The notes beneath the pieces are model-generated. The model made no database searches, had not been told where the DNA came from, and saw only the letters and a program-made list of their open reading frames with translations. The position numbers were made by a program, and so were the translations under genes. Shown here piece by piece: positions 23,801-37,056 of a stretch of 64,000 bases of DNA (its first letter is position 1; each line of letters starts with the position of its first letter). Where the stretch lies: assembly GCA_026008535.1 (NCBI GenBank), contig BRKX01000011.1, forward strand, positions 13,338,001 to 13,402,000, in the 5' to 3' direction. Source of the DNA: Perilla frutescens (taxonomy: Eukaryota > Streptophyta > Magnoliopsida > Lamiales > Lamiaceae).

Positions 23801-26800
23801 ATACTCGCGATAATGCTCACTATCTGATTATCTTGTTAAGGATAAAATTGATAGGAATGGCAGAAGCTTTTCCATAAGATACCAGATTAATGTATTATCA
23901 TGCAAGTAACCAAAGTTGAGAAACTGAAAATGCAGAATAAGGAACCCTCTTAGAGAATTAAAGGATACGGAATGGCGTCATGAAACCAAGAGAACCTAAG
24001 GAAAATGGCACAATGGGAGGAACCGGACCTTTGAACATGGAAGCAGCCTGCATAAATGAGAGAATTTCGTTGTCATGATTTACTAAAACAGCAGTCTGGA
24101 TCAAAACTAGATAAGAAAAGGCACTGAGAAATAATGAAATTGGCCATCAACCTCCGGATTCCATCTCTAAAGTTTATGGTTCAAAAATGAAATAACACAA
24201 ACATGTTCAAGGTCAACGGACAAGAAATATACTATTAGGCACTCCAAGATCAAGCCCTACTGTGCAATAACAGAATCACCCTTTAAAGACTCACAACTGT
24301 GTCCATGTTTTCTGGTCATACTTACAAAATAATATCTTTAATTAAGTACATTGAAGTCGCTATAGGAAAATGCATAAGCCACAGCACAGCTTAACTGAAG
24401 TTCGACAGCCTTAAACAGTTGAGAACGAAGCCAATATTTTCAAATAACTTCTTTCAACAAAAGAATTAATAATTGGCATACTGAAAGAGTGAAGGTGAGT
24501 ATATTTTATCCACCTTCACTCCGGCCTCTGTTGTTTATCAGGGATTGGCCAAAAAACAATTTTTTAGGCGGGTTGGCAGCGGTTCTGATATGAATTAATT
24601 ACATTTACTGCAGAATAGCAAAGCAACAATTTTAAAGAAACACAATCAACGGAAAGCCCCTGATTCGATTAAGAAGACATACCCATAGGACGGTTCCATC
24701 CCCACCAAGGGTTACAATGAGATCAACTTTTGTATGCAGGGTTAGCACATCTTTGTCTGTGGAAGCAAAAACACGTTTAGAAGTCTATGGGATCATTTAG
24801 CACATGATTAGCAAAGAACAAATACTACCACTATTGAAGGCATTTAATGTGCTAAAGACGAAACAAGTATGCATACAGGAGTAGAACTCATGCAATAGTC
24901 AATCAGAAAGATGACAACAAAAGAAACAATAACCTCAAATATACCTAGAACTTTTCAAGGAATATAAGGGAAACTACAAGTATTCCATCGAAACAAGGAA
25001 ATGCAGTTAAAAATGTCTGAATTGGTTCAGTTTTTGGATCATGTTCATTCCTGTTAGCAGAAGGCAAATCAACAGCTCGACAACTTCTTGTGAGGATAGT
25101 TATCCAACAAACTTAAAAGGATTTATGGCCCAATTCTTCATGTGTACATGAATATATAACTTTCATGTATCACTAGGATTCACAGCATGAATTGTACAAT
25201 AAATTTAACATGAAAGGCTAAAAAAGTGCTGACTCACATCTTCATGCATCCAAATTGTTTATTACTCGTGAATTGTCAGTAACCATTCATTTCTATAGCA
25301 TAATTCTGCCAGCTACCTTATTGATGAATACAGGAACATTTTTTTTGTGCCACTTTTACTGATAAGCAACTTCAAGATACCAATTGTAATATCTTCGCAA
25401 ATTACTTAATGATCTAAAGTAATTAATGGAGCATGATATTTTAAAAGAACTGTCTCATTCTTTCTAATGTAATGACCAAAACGGTTAAGTACACAAAGAC
25501 AGACTTTGGACCCATCAGCCAATTAAATTTAGTTCTCATATTACGGACATGATTGATACTTGTAGATGTATTATTCCCTACTTAACAGTGGGAAAAAAAA
25601 ACATAGCAGGTACTCAGCAAGGAATAGAAGTGGAAAACTTCATCACATCTATCAACCGATAAAAGTAAGCAAATGACATGAGTGGAACTGTATGAAGAAA
25701 TCAGGATTATGTTAGATTGTAGAATGAGAGCCAATGGAATTAGAATGGTATGAACGGAATAAAAAAATATCTAATTCCTATGAACCATAGAAAGAAAAGT
25801 TAGCTAACCATCTAGCCAGGTTTGTACAAAGTTATAGTAAGATGATTCTGTCAGAAGCTCAGATTTCACTCGCGGCTCCACAAATATATTCAAATTATTC
25901 TGCTCTTTCAACCATCTGCAAAGGAGGTACAGGATTCTCTAGTTTTAAAACATTCATGAATTATCAAGAAATAACTTAGTAAAAGGTCATCATAGAGCAT
26001 CAAATTTCATTGTTTTAACTAGTACTGAACGAGACAACAATAGTATAGACATACATCTTATAGATGAATACAGAGAAGATGTTAAAAGGAGTGGGGGGGG
26101 GATCTAATATTCAAGAGAAAACTCACAAAACCAAAATACAGTCATCTACAAAAATGATCCTCAAAATATTGGCAGAGAAACATTTCATTCATGCTGATTA
26201 GGAAACTGGCCCACAGGGCAACCAGAATAGAGAATTCTACACTTTGATATTAAGGGAATACATAATCTGAGAATGATTTCGCATCATGAACTTCTCAAGT
26301 TTATTGTTATACCGAAGAAGCTCTGATGAGTTTGATATTTATCTGAAGAAAATGTGCTGTAGGCAACAGAAAATATACAGCATGAAAAACTTAAGTGTTA
26401 GGAAAAGCATCAGATGGGACCAGACTGAATCATATGCACAAATGCACCATATAGTTCAGAACTTCCCATGTGGCAGCCTGCTTTTATTTTTATTAAGAGA
26501 AATAAGTAAATATGTAGTAAGACTAACTCCTTAGCTAGAATGGGTATATTTATATTATGCATATTAGTACTCAGTACTCACAAGCAATTAGGTATAGTAG
26601 TGTGATTCTTCACCATTTCCCCATTCATATTTACTCGAAAAGTGTAAGCTTAAGTCAGCAAGACACTGATATTATCAGACGAAGTGGGAAATGCACTTCA
26701 ACCATTCAACTAAGTTGTCAACAGTATGCATTGACTGAGTCTCTGACACTAAAGTCTAACACCAAGTCTTAAGACTGTTATCGTACTAACACATAATATA

Positions 26801-29800
26801 ATAGCTAAGGACAGTGAAATTTACAATAATAAATCATTCTGGGAACATGGTTACCCCCATCAGATGTCCCTCTTTATGAAAAGCTAGAAAAGGTGATCAT
26901 ATAAGATTACGACAATCACATCATAGAAGTAGCATAGAACACAGTAAAAATTATTTTAAACAATCTTTAAAAGGTATAACAAGTCGATCAAAAGATGCAT
27001 ATTTATGCACGATCATTTTCTCAGTGATATTATGAATACATCAGTAATCAGTCAGCAATCATACTCAAAGCCTTATGTCCATATTATCACATAAAAGCTT
27101 CTCATTGCCTAAAGTTTTATGAGAGTGACCTTCAGATTTGCTTAATTTTTGTGAAACGCATTATAAAACTAAGAACGAACCAAATAGGTACAGGAACAAA
27201 AAGTGTGTGGGGAATCCTACCTGACCATTTCGAAACATAGGATTCTCACAGATACTGAATTTGGCTTTGTCAATATAAGCACAGTATGTGGCGGTGATTC
27301 CCACTTCAAGGAAATCTGAAATAAAAATAATGAGAAAATGTTATCTAATAATACTTAAATTTGATAGTCAAGCAAAATTACGTTTTTAACAGGGAATTTT
27401 GAGGAATGGTTAAAGTTGCATATGACACTAGCTATACCTGTTTACTGCTGCGCTCAGCAGTTGTTATATTACCCTTTTCAAAAGACACAACATCATGTTT
27501 GTGGCGATCAGATTTTTCACCCTTGCAGTACCATGATAGCTTAAATGATGCCTATCTCCACAAACCAAAACATCAAATTAAATTGCAATTCTTTTTTGCA
27601 AAGTCAGAACCAGCACATATAACAAAATTGGGTGCTATATAAATATACACAATTGAGTCTGAGTCCTGCTGCAACAAGAACCATAGCCATTTCAAGATAA
27701 GGGCAATTTTTATACTTACAGCTTTACGTTTTTTTACCTCATGAATGATGACTTGCAATAATACTAGAGGTGGTAGATGCATAAAGAATGCATGTCAATT
27801 TATGCAGATGTCCTTTCTATATACTTTGGTCTCTGACTTATCTCACTTATTGTTTCTTTCTTTCTTTTTTATGAAGAATTTCAGTGCCATGGTGGTTTGG
27901 TAACTATTCTCAACCTAAGTAACTTATAAAGCAAGTAAAGCACATTTGTTTCGAAATATATTGGCAAACAGGAATCTAACTTCTCATAAAACTGAGGAAG
28001 CAGCAGCTCACCTTCCTCATCATCTTATTTGAACCGGCACTGGAGTCAGAATCAGGTTCTCCATCATCAAGAACCTGATGAGCACAAATATCATCTTTAC
28101 CACTGCATAACTCACATTGATCATTATTTTCATCCGATATCGCAATGTGACCTTCCAAATTTCTGGCTCTTTCAACGTTCAACTCGCTAGATTGATCTCC
28201 CAATGACAGCACTACCATGCAAGCAGAACTTTAGAATTTTTTTCTTAAAATAATATTTAGTTATAGAGAAATAATACTGAATATTTGGAATACGATATCT
28301 TCCAAGAGATTGCAACATCACTTCAAAAAACTTAAAAAAGGAAACTTATAATGAGATCCTTTAAATATTTCAGTTTGTTGGATGCACTTGGAAATTTGAT
28401 GTGAACAAGTCATATATCTGACAAATCTAAGGAGATACAATAAGTAACTAATGGCCCTGTTATAAACATTGGATAAGAAAGTGAAAATGTCCAAATATAA
28501 TTTAACTCATTCCTGTGTACATATTAAATGATATCCTGTCATATCACATCTGTTGCTTCCCTCATTTTCTGCATGATTTGTGAACCTCTACAACACCAAA
28601 GATCAGCCTAGGTTACTTGGGGGCTATAGAAAATAAAAAAAAATCACCACCTTTGGTCATTTTAGCTACTTAATTGTGTGCCATTACCATTAGTTTTAGC
28701 ATTTATATGAATAACTTCTTATTTTTTCCAAATTGATACACGATACTATTTTCTAGTGAAATTTAGATGATGTAGCAACTGGAGTTAAAATGTGATTTCC
28801 ACCAAGGAAGCCATGATGGGTCTGGAGAAAATCAAGTCTCAAACTCTTCTACTTAACTCTGAAATCCTAACTGCAAACTTTTAAAGACACAGATGGCAAC
28901 AAACTCCGCAATATAACATTGAATCAGTATCCTATCAATCAATGCAACTTTTGAAAACTCTATTAAATGGAAGAAATGCAGAGGGCATGCCAAGGAGGCT
29001 AATCTATAGAGTTGATAATAGAAGAAAATCTAGGAAGAAGATTAAGTAACCTAATCTTAACTCTGGCTGCCACATCATCTCAATTTCAATGGAAAATAGT
29101 GTCGTGTCAACATGCAAAAAAAAAAACAAGAAAGAAAAAGAAAGGGGGTAGTTAACTTAAATTGCTAAAGTTAAAAGGACATGATAGAATTAACCCTTAG
29201 ATTATATAAGCATAAATGAGTTTGCTATGCAATTTGAAGTTTAAATACTCGCTTCTCTTTTAATAGTCTTAGTGATCTTCATAGAGCTCCAAAGAATAAA
29301 TAGAAGCAGTGCAATCTTAAGTGCAGAATTCTTTCTAGATGGACAGATACAAGAAGTTGATAATCGATATTACATAATACCGATAGAGTTCTAAGATAAA
29401 CAACATCCAGAAAATGGAACCCTAAATAAATTGAAAAATTAGGCCAGCAACATAATAAGTGAACAGTATACTTACTTTGAGACGGCCTAAACAATATTAC
29501 TTAAAAACATAAAGTAGGCTCCATTTGAATCGCAATGTGATAAGCATTCATTTCTTTTGAAGATTAAAAGTTAAAACAACTATATATGAGGTGGGGGCAC
29601 CAAGAAACCAAATTGCCTCCTAAGATTAGACCCACATATCACTATGGTACAAAGCTTAAGTCAGCTTTCGGGGGAGATGTAAAGAATGAGAAGAAATCAC
29701 ATTTCAGACCTACAGTAGTATCAAGGAATATCTTGAGTTTCTTCTAACCACTTTCCTCAATACACTCCAGCTCTCCTTTCGAGATCTTGTAACTTATCAG

Positions 29801-31655
29801 ATGTATTAAGCTTTACCTATTGGACAATGCCACTTAGAATATGGTGATTAAAGTTTTAACAAATCAAGCTGACTACCAAACCTCGGCTTAATAGCAATAG
29901 CACTTGACTTTGTTATTAACAAGTAGATCAATCAGCATATCAAAGTTAGACAGCAACTTAACCATATCTCCTATGCTGTGTATTGCTCATTTCCGAAACA
30001 AATCAACCCAAATGGATAATCTAAGTAACCAAATAAATAAGATTATTAGGTATACAGTGATCAATCAAGTTTTGGTCTAAATTCATCCAACCCTATGCCC
30101 TGTAAAGAGAATTTAACTAATCTTATTTGATTTGTCATCTTTTCAAGATCAATTTTCAAATTGTCACACCTCAGACAAGATCCAAATGCCCAGTACTTAA
30201 ATATAACGAGATTCAAATAGAAAAGGATGGGTCACTTAAAAATGTTAAGTCAAACAGATTTGACATGATGCAGATATTCAAAATAATAAAGAAATACTCC
30301 TTTTCATATATTTTCATTTGAAAAGTAGAGCAAAAGAGAACAGATCTGCATGGAAAGCCGAGGATTCAAACCTCCAAACTCACTGCTTATATTGTATTTT
30401 TAGCCTGTCATTTTTTAACCTTTAGCAGATAAGGCCAACTCAGAAAAAAAAAATCTTAAAAACAATGTTGAATAATGCAATTTTATAATCTCAAATAAAA
30501 AAAAAAATAATGTAATGTAATTTTAAATTACCAACGCGTTCAGGTTCTCCCGACAGAGAACCTAATAAACGAACAGGCAAGCATTTGCATTGTGTTAAGA
30601 ACTCGACATTATATGCGACCATAAATTAGAGGTCAAAGACTCAAACATAGAATACTACATCATGCAGTGTGAAAATAACCTTTCTTCTCCAACTGCATAT
30701 TATGTTCCCTCGCCAGTTCATATTTACGCTTCCATTCAGCAGCCTCAGCTTGAGCAGAAGCCTTACCTTCTGTCACCCTTCTCAGTGCTTTCGCAACAGC
30801 TAAAACCACATTTAATCCAAATTTTAGTAATATTTTGTTCCAATAGTGGGTAGGACTATAGCATATATATTTCCACATCTAAAGACTCACTTCGCAAAGC
30901 CTCGGAGAACTCAATCAGATGATCGTCAATGCCTTGGACAGGAGGCTGTTGAATAAGCTCCTCTATAGATTTTTCAGAGCTCAACACAGAGGTAGAATCG
31001 AAAAATCCATTATCTGCTGGTGGCATGCTTCCATTACCCTATTTAGAGAAGCAACTTAGTCATAAAAAATCTGGTTTTCTTTCTTATTGGGAGACTTGTA
31101 ATTGTTTGGTCATAAATTGACATTGGGACATCTTTTGGAACAAATAAATACCAAATGCAGAAATTTGATCTAATTAAATATGCAGTAAACCAAAATGAAT
31201 ACACACACCTTGATTCACAAATTGTCATTACAGTAACTTATCTTTCAATCCGTGATCTATTAATTTGATTATGGAAAGATTTAGTCAACAGCAGCTTAAT
31301 TAAATATGACCACACGAAAATGCATTAAAGTATATCATGAACTGTTTAGATATAATCAACACTAAATTTATCAACCTAAAAATACTGGAAAGAACATCCC
31401 CTCCAGGCCAGGAGATAAAAATTTACAATTAATCTTTCAAGAAGCAAGGGACGCCTAAATTCACGAGACAAGTATCAAAATTATATATAAAAAAAATTAT
31501 AAATAAAATTATGAATTCGAATATGCAAGAAGATTCTAGAATTCTACAGCAAACTAGTCAACTAAAACAGAAAAACTCAAAATCGCCACTAGCAATCAAC
31601 AATTCAAATCGAGAAACAAAAGAGCACGTACGCAGGTGGAGTTGCTGGGAGACAT
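20876..31655 (-). CDS. NADK1: NAD kinase, NADK1-like, 11 coding exons
   Basis: It phosphorylates NAD to NADP using ATP; the plant NADK1 group is considered cytosolic. Exons I placed by GT-AG sites and phase (minus strand): 31655-31632, 31038-30891, 30799-30680, 28211-28012, 27551-27438, 27315-27221, 25915-25809, 24756-24683, 24047-23969, 23823-23516, 21184-20876. They sum to 1578 nt, 525 codons plus TGA, close to the usual length of this family (about 525). Motifs: a helical region rich in Ala/Glu/Lys in exon 3 (AQAEAAEWKRKYEL), the GGDGT nucleotide-binding motif at residues 287-291, NEVTIDRG at 368-375, TTSGSTAYSLAAGG at 404-417 and FTPICPHSLSFRPL in the last exon. The first exon has only eight codons (MSPSNSTC), so the start is the least certain part. 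The C-terminal wording fits NADK1 better than the plastid NADK2. No frame breaks were found. Confidence 0.93.
22151..22220 (+). tRNA. tRNA-Cys (GCA), nuclear type, weakened acceptor stem
   Basis: The A box (TAGCTCAGTGG) and B box (GGTTCGAACCC) are perfect, the anticodon loop CTGCAGA gives GCA, and a TTTT run follows within four bases as a pol III stop. The acceptor arm has lost one base relative to the plant consensus (GGGTCAT instead of GGGTCCAT) and its 3' strand is TGGTCC, so stem pairing is imperfect. It may be a functional but non-standard gene or an early pseudogene. It lies antisense inside the NAD kinase intron. Confidence 0.7.
22908..22979 (+). tRNA. tRNA-Cys (GCA), second copy
   Basis: It reads GGGTCCATAGCTCAGTGGTA at its 5' end, with perfect A and B boxes and anticodon GCA. 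The acceptor pairs GGGTCCA with TGGGCCG except for the outermost pair (G opposite G), and one T-stem pair is a wobble. No TTTT terminator is seen immediately downstream. It is the best-preserved of the three copies in structure but lacks a clear terminator. Confidence 0.7.
23150..23200 (+). pseudogene. tRNA-Cys remnant
   Basis: It keeps TTAGTGGTAGAGCATTTGAC and AGATCAAGATGTCACCAG, but lacks the start of the acceptor arm. The anticodon loop has changed from CTGCAGA to CTACAGA, and the B box is lost (GTCACCAGTTGGGCC without TTCGAA). It is the third member of the intron array. Confidence 0.75.
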
Positions 31656-33650
31656 TGGGTTCTGTTAGAAAACCACCTCAACAGAGAGAGAGCTGAAAGC
31701 TGGTCAAGAAGGGACGACCAGAAGAGAGAGAAAATGGGAAGAGAAGCTGTTTTTCGTTACATATGTATACAGATACATGTAAATAATATGTAATTAGATA
31801 AAAGATTCATGGACGTGGTGGTGAGTGGAACACATGGAAAACGAAGGTTCCCCCGGCTTAGTTGGGTGGGAGTATTGCCTTTATGGGAGAGGAGAGAGAG
31901 GAGAAGGCTGGCTGGTGAGTCTGAGCTGCCGGGACCCACATACAGACGCGTGGAAATCCATGGATGAATGAGAAGCAGAGCAGGTAAATTATAAAGTATG
32001 TTGCATGTACTGCATCACTCGGTTGTCCAACCGACACGTGTTACTGATATATTAATTTTAGTTATTTATATTCTTTTTTTACTTTGTTTAATAATAATAA
32101 AAAATTAATACTTCAATTATTATATTCTGATATTTCAACTATTTATTGTAATAGGTGGATACCCAATTTTTTTTTATCCATCAATCTATAAAAATTGAAA
32201 ATAGCAAAAAATGATTATATACAAGAAAAGCACTTGTGTGTACTAGGTGCACCATCAGACGCATTGACCGGATCAACGCGTTCACTGGTCAATACCGGAA
32301 AACGTGCGTTGACCCGGTCAACTCAAAAAAAATTCTTCAAAAATCAATATCAACTGTAACACTAAAAAGTGTCACTCAAAAACCCAAAACTATCACATTA
32401 TCCTTAAAAAGTATCGGCAAAAAAAATCATTAAAATCACTATCAACCGTAACATTGAAACTGTCACTCAAAATTCAAAAAGTATCATCTGTATAATTAAA
32501 AAGTATCACCTGTTTTACCATTTTTCTTTTTTGCGAGTTGACCAATCAACGCGCGTTGACTCGCGTTTGACCCGATCAAATACGTTGATCGTCTCATATA
32601 AGCTTACATACATCTAATGCATGCAGGTTTTTACCTATATCAAATACGGTTTAACCAGTATGTCAACGTGTTTCATATTATACTTTTTCAATGATTCTAG
32701 GTATTTATGATGCCATATTGGCAATTTATAATATTTTTTTTCAATATTTATATTATTAATTAAGAACTACAAACCCATTTTAGACTATCTAGAAATTTTA
32801 CCCTAATACCTCAGTCATTAATATATTTTAATAATTTTTTTATTATCTATAAAATATAATTTTATTAATTTTTTAAATAGTGTGTTAGTTGTTAGGTAGG
32901 GTAGAATTTTATGATCGATTGTCCATTTTTTTAAAAATTAAAGGTCTACAATGCTTCATTAGTATAAGTTATAAATCATAATTGGATAAAATAAACTTTA
33001 ATTAATAGATTCCAATTGATGGATTAAACCATAATAATTAAGTAGTAACTAAAAAATGAAAATTAACTTTATAAAAAATAATTATAAATCCCATTGGGAT
33101 CAAATAAACTTAATAACCTTAATAGCAAAAGCAATATAAGTGTACTACGCTAACATTATGATATCATTTCATAGCACAATGAATACACTGTGTTAGCATA
33201 TAATAAATATTTTGTTAGCATACGTTGCATGATACTGATGAAACATTATTATAAGTTAATGAAAACATTCACAACTATAAAAACGAAACTTTTGTATTTT
33301 TGTCCATATTTTTCTTCTTAAGACGCCGTTCTGGTATCTTAATTAAAAGAGTATGAAGAGAACCTTAATTATATATATATATATATGTATGTATGCGTAA
33401 ATTGAATTAAAAACAAGCAAGTTATGAGCATTTAAAATTTTTAAGAATAAATTTGTAAAAATGACGATGTCGTCGTTTATGTCATCGTTTTAAAAGGATT
33501 TGTCAACCATACCCCCTATTTTTCCTTTTTTGCCTTTTATTTTTGAAATTATCACCATTTTTTACATTGAATCTCAACTATTAGATCATCTAATTGGATA
33601 ATATAAGACGAGTTCATAGTTCTTATATTAGAAAAAGATTATTTTTGATC
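31656..33650. other. 5' side of the NAD kinase gene and intergenic DNA
   Basis: From the ATG (31655) outward, 31680-31740 is GA/CT-rich like a leader, and a TATA-like GTATACATATG lies near 31760 on the minus strand. From 32245 to 32590 there is a block with several CGTTGAC / GTCAACG words in both orientations and repeated AAAAAGTATCA motifs, possibly an old inverted-repeat element, but the ends are not clear. From 32640 to 33650 it is AT-rich with no gene. Confidence 0.45.
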
Positions 33651-33651
33651 T

Positions 33652-33652
33652 C

Positions 33653-33739
<87 letters not shown>

Positions 33740-33829
33740 CATCCATCTAATATAAAGTTTATTTTTGGTCTCCCATCTCTCTCTCTCTCTCTCTCTCTCT
33801 CTATTTATCTATATATATATATATATATA
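33652..33829. repeat. Compound microsatellites (CT)n-(CTAT)n and (CT)n-(AT)n
   Basis: Simple-sequence runs at 33652-33750 and 33776-33829 directly precede the LTR end of Sirevirus B. They are likely length-variable. Confidence 0.9.
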
Positions 33830-33924
33830 TATTGAATTTGTTGCCCAAAATACTGAAAAATAAAAATAACTAAAAATGTTAAACTCAATGTTGAAGCTAG
33901 TGTGATCACTATCCCTTCAACATG

Positions 33925-35636
33925 TGTTGGTCCCGGAGCGAGTCTATGTCAGTTTAGAGGGGTGGTGAATAAATTGACTCAAAAATTTAAGCTGATTGCG
34001 GAATATATAGGGCTCTGACTTGCTTATGACAATTTATCCGTGCAGTAAATCAGTTGAGACTGATAGTCTGAAGGCTTGACTACTTGTTAGTGCAGCTTGT
34101 GTGCTATTGTGTGCAGTTTAAGAGCATTCAAGAGCTTTAAGCATAAAATACAGCACACACAAGACTTATAGAGGTTCGAAGCTTCCTGCTTCTACGTCCT
34201 CTCTTCCTTCCGCAGAAGGGTAATCCATTATGCAAGTATAAAGTTTCTTTATTACAGTTACACAGTGAAGAAATCTGTTAGACCTAAAAACGGCACCCTT
34301 CAAACCGAGTGCGGCCTCCTTTCCAACTATTGCTATCCTGGAAGAACGGACCCGTCAGTACGCCCTTCCTCAGCCGGTTTTTGGGTCGATAGCTCACACT
34401 TACCGGTCCCAACTACTCGTTGAGACTTTAGGTGCTATTACCCGTCTTTACAAGATTTTAGATCCCTCTCGATCTTCAAGAAGACAGTCTTGAATCTATT
34501 ATCAACCTTGAGTGCTCCTTCAACTTGAGCTGAGTCGTTGATCTTTGAAGAACTGAACTGAGAAGCTTTGCTCTGGCTGGAATTCTGCGTCAGCTAGCTG
34601 CTTGCTTGGAACTTGAAGCACGCCTTCTCAGTTGGGACTTTTCACACTTAAGAGATTTAAGCTTTGAGCTGTGGGGAGGGAGGAAGAAAGCTCAATATCT
34701 GCAAAATAGTAAGAGTTATATTGCCGAAAGTCTTGGCCAAAATGAGATTCACTCTATTTATATAGATGAGTGATCTTTTGACCATTGTGATTGGTGATTC
34801 AGTTGATTTCACCGGCGGTAATTTAATGCATGTAGCCGTTTGAAGCTTTGAATGAACTAGCCGTTGAATTTAATGACTTCTGCTCCAAGATTGTCAGGAT
34901 CTTTCCAAGATTTCATGTCAGGATCTTCATTGACTGTTTATCAGAGAGAGCAGGTGTTCCGGCTATCAGTTTTGGACTTTCAGCTGATGGGCTCTCAGCT
35001 GTCTCGGCTTTCAGCTCTGAGATTGTCTAGTTGGCAATTCCTCAGCTGTCTTAAGCTTCAGTCCTGGGATGGTCCAGTTTAGCTGCCTTGGTGGCTTATC
35101 TTCAAAATCTTTCAGTTCTTGACTTCCAGTCGGCTTCTTTGTTTGAGCTTTTCTCCCATTGAACTGATCTCTGGTCAGTTCAGTGTTGGCTCGAAGTTAT
35201 CTAAGCTTTTCTTCCAGCTAACTGATCTTTGATCAGTTTAGTGTTGGCTCTTCTTAACTGACTGATCTTTGATCAGTTCAGTTTTAGCTTTCAAGCTGGC
35301 TCTTCTCTCATCAGTCTTTCTTGGCCTTCAGCTAGACTGATGGTTACTCATCTGTGGATGCCTCCAGTTTTTAAAAGTTCTCTTCCCCCTTTAGCTTTTC
35401 TTAAGCTTTGAAGAGATGACTCTGACTGGTCTGATTGGGACGTCCTTTTAAGCTGGTTAACCAGCTGATACTCGCTTCAACTAAGCTGAGGTTTGAAGTC
35501 TTACTTGGTCATTACCCCCGACTTCCAGCTTTAAATAACCTGCAGTCTTTCATGAAACTTACGCAAATGTTTTGAAATTTCATCAAAACCATCAGTTGGG
35601 CCACTATGATAGTTTTTCCCAACAATTTTCCCAACA
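33925..35636 (-). mobile_element. Solo LTR, 1712 bp, with ACATG duplication
   Basis: The ends are TGTTGG and CCAACA, and ACATG sits on both sides (33920-33924, 35637-35641). Removing the insert restores CTTCAACATGCAGCGG, which matches the LTR copy at 51780 (CTTCAACGTGCAGCG). A TATA-like CTATATAAATAG on the minus strand (near 34750) suggests minus orientation. Bases 35150-35310 hold repeats of the palindromic word ACTGATCTTTGATCAGTT. There is no internal region, so this is the product of LTR-LTR recombination. Confidence 0.85.
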
Positions 35637-35975
35637 ACATGCAGCGGAAGTATGCAAATTAAATATGAACAAGAGAAAAATTTTAAATCACACACCTTAG
35701 GTATGTGATTGCTGTATGGCAAAATTTCACTATCACAAGTGTTGAAAGATTACAATATCAATAATGTCCAATTCAACATCTTCGACATATTGATAAACAT
35801 TACAAGAATCATATTCTAGTTAATTCCTAGGAAGGAATTCAAAAACAAACTATCCTAACGGAAGTTTGAATATAAACTGTCTATGAATCCTCCACTTATA
35901 TCTCTTACACCTATTCTAGACAAACAATCACTTTGCATGAATTGGTTGAACAAAAGATCTAGAAAAGATGAAGAT

Positions 35976-36991
35976 TGTTGAGTGCTGACTAACATTGATG
36001 TTCAATGTTGGATGCAATGTTAGACAGACTCCCGACGACATTGTCTGTGACATAGTCGTGATTAATCTTACCATTTTCTAGTTTTATTTATTTATTTTAT
36101 TTAATAAATTATATTTTATATATCTTAGATTATGTATATATCCATGAAATAATTATTTCAAATAAACGAATATATACATATTAGATATATTATTATTTAT
36201 AATAGAGTTTGACGAAGTCAAAACTCTATCTCCTATTTTTTAGGTTTCTTGTTTTCTTTTATTTAACTTTTTTCTTTTTCAGAATTTATATTGCTGGAAA
36301 GTCCAGAAAATAGGGATGAACGTGGGATATGGTTTCAAACACACCATGGAGACAGTTTGTCCTCAAACACGATGGAGTAGTGATGAGGGCAGTTATCTTC
36401 AACCCACGTTCAAGAAAGAGAAGACGTGAGCCTTGTTCGACTCAAGTGAAGAATGCATATAAGGGATATGATTTACACTTGAAGACTTATTCAAGCACAA
36501 ATCATCTTTCCGCTGCGTGTGAAGATTAAAGGGCTTGAGTCACAAACTTAGCTTTAGATTTTGTTCTTCATTCCTTCTTCTTCCTTTGTTGTTGTTCAAT
36601 CACTTCATGAGAATGGATTGTACAAGTTAGGATAGATAGTAAGATTGTGAAATCACAGCTAGTTTGTCTACAAATTAACGGTAGGTTAATTTGTATTTTG
36701 AATTCATTTTTGGTTGTAAACTATAATAGGGTTCATGTATTTTGTTTGATGTGTCGAGAGCTCAACATTTGACATCATCAACTTAACAACTGTGTTGGCT
36801 CGTGGTAGCATAATATCGTCCTGTGGCAATCACATACATGTTGTGTGTGATTTAAAATTAATTCTCGTGTTATTGCGTTTATATTTTCAGCATATTTATC
36901 TTAAGATAGTTGTGTTAACTATCTATGACATTGAGTTTGACATAACGATTATGTGTCTAATTTCAGTGTTTTTCGGCAATGAATTTCAACA
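35976..36991 (+). repeat. 5' LTR of Sirevirus A
   Basis: TG...CA boundaries are shared with the 3' LTR. The copy sits directly after AAGAT and directly before the primer site. No coding sequence is present. Confidence 0.9.
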
Positions 36992-36993
36992 AG

Positions 36994-37008
36994 TGGTATC
37001 AGAGTCGG
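36994..37008 (+). other. Primer binding site of Sirevirus A
   Basis: TGGTATCAGAGTCGG starts two bases after the 5' LTR and matches the initiator tRNA-Met type site TGGTATCAGAGC except at the end. Confidence 0.85.
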
Positions 37009-37056
37009 TACTTAACGCACTAAGTATTCGATCCTTAGATTGCTGACTCACTGAAA

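Noticed and set aside
26286..26772. Two short plus-strand frames in NAD kinase introns
   Set aside because: No motifs; they are antisense to intron sequence and of a length expected by chance.
32245..32590. Possible inverted-repeat transposon with CGTTGAC words
   Set aside because: The symmetric words are scattered and I could find neither clear termini nor a target duplication.
34848..35082. Two overlapping plus-strand frames
   Set aside because: They lie in the solo LTR, on the strand opposite to its likely transcript, with repeated CAGCT words only.
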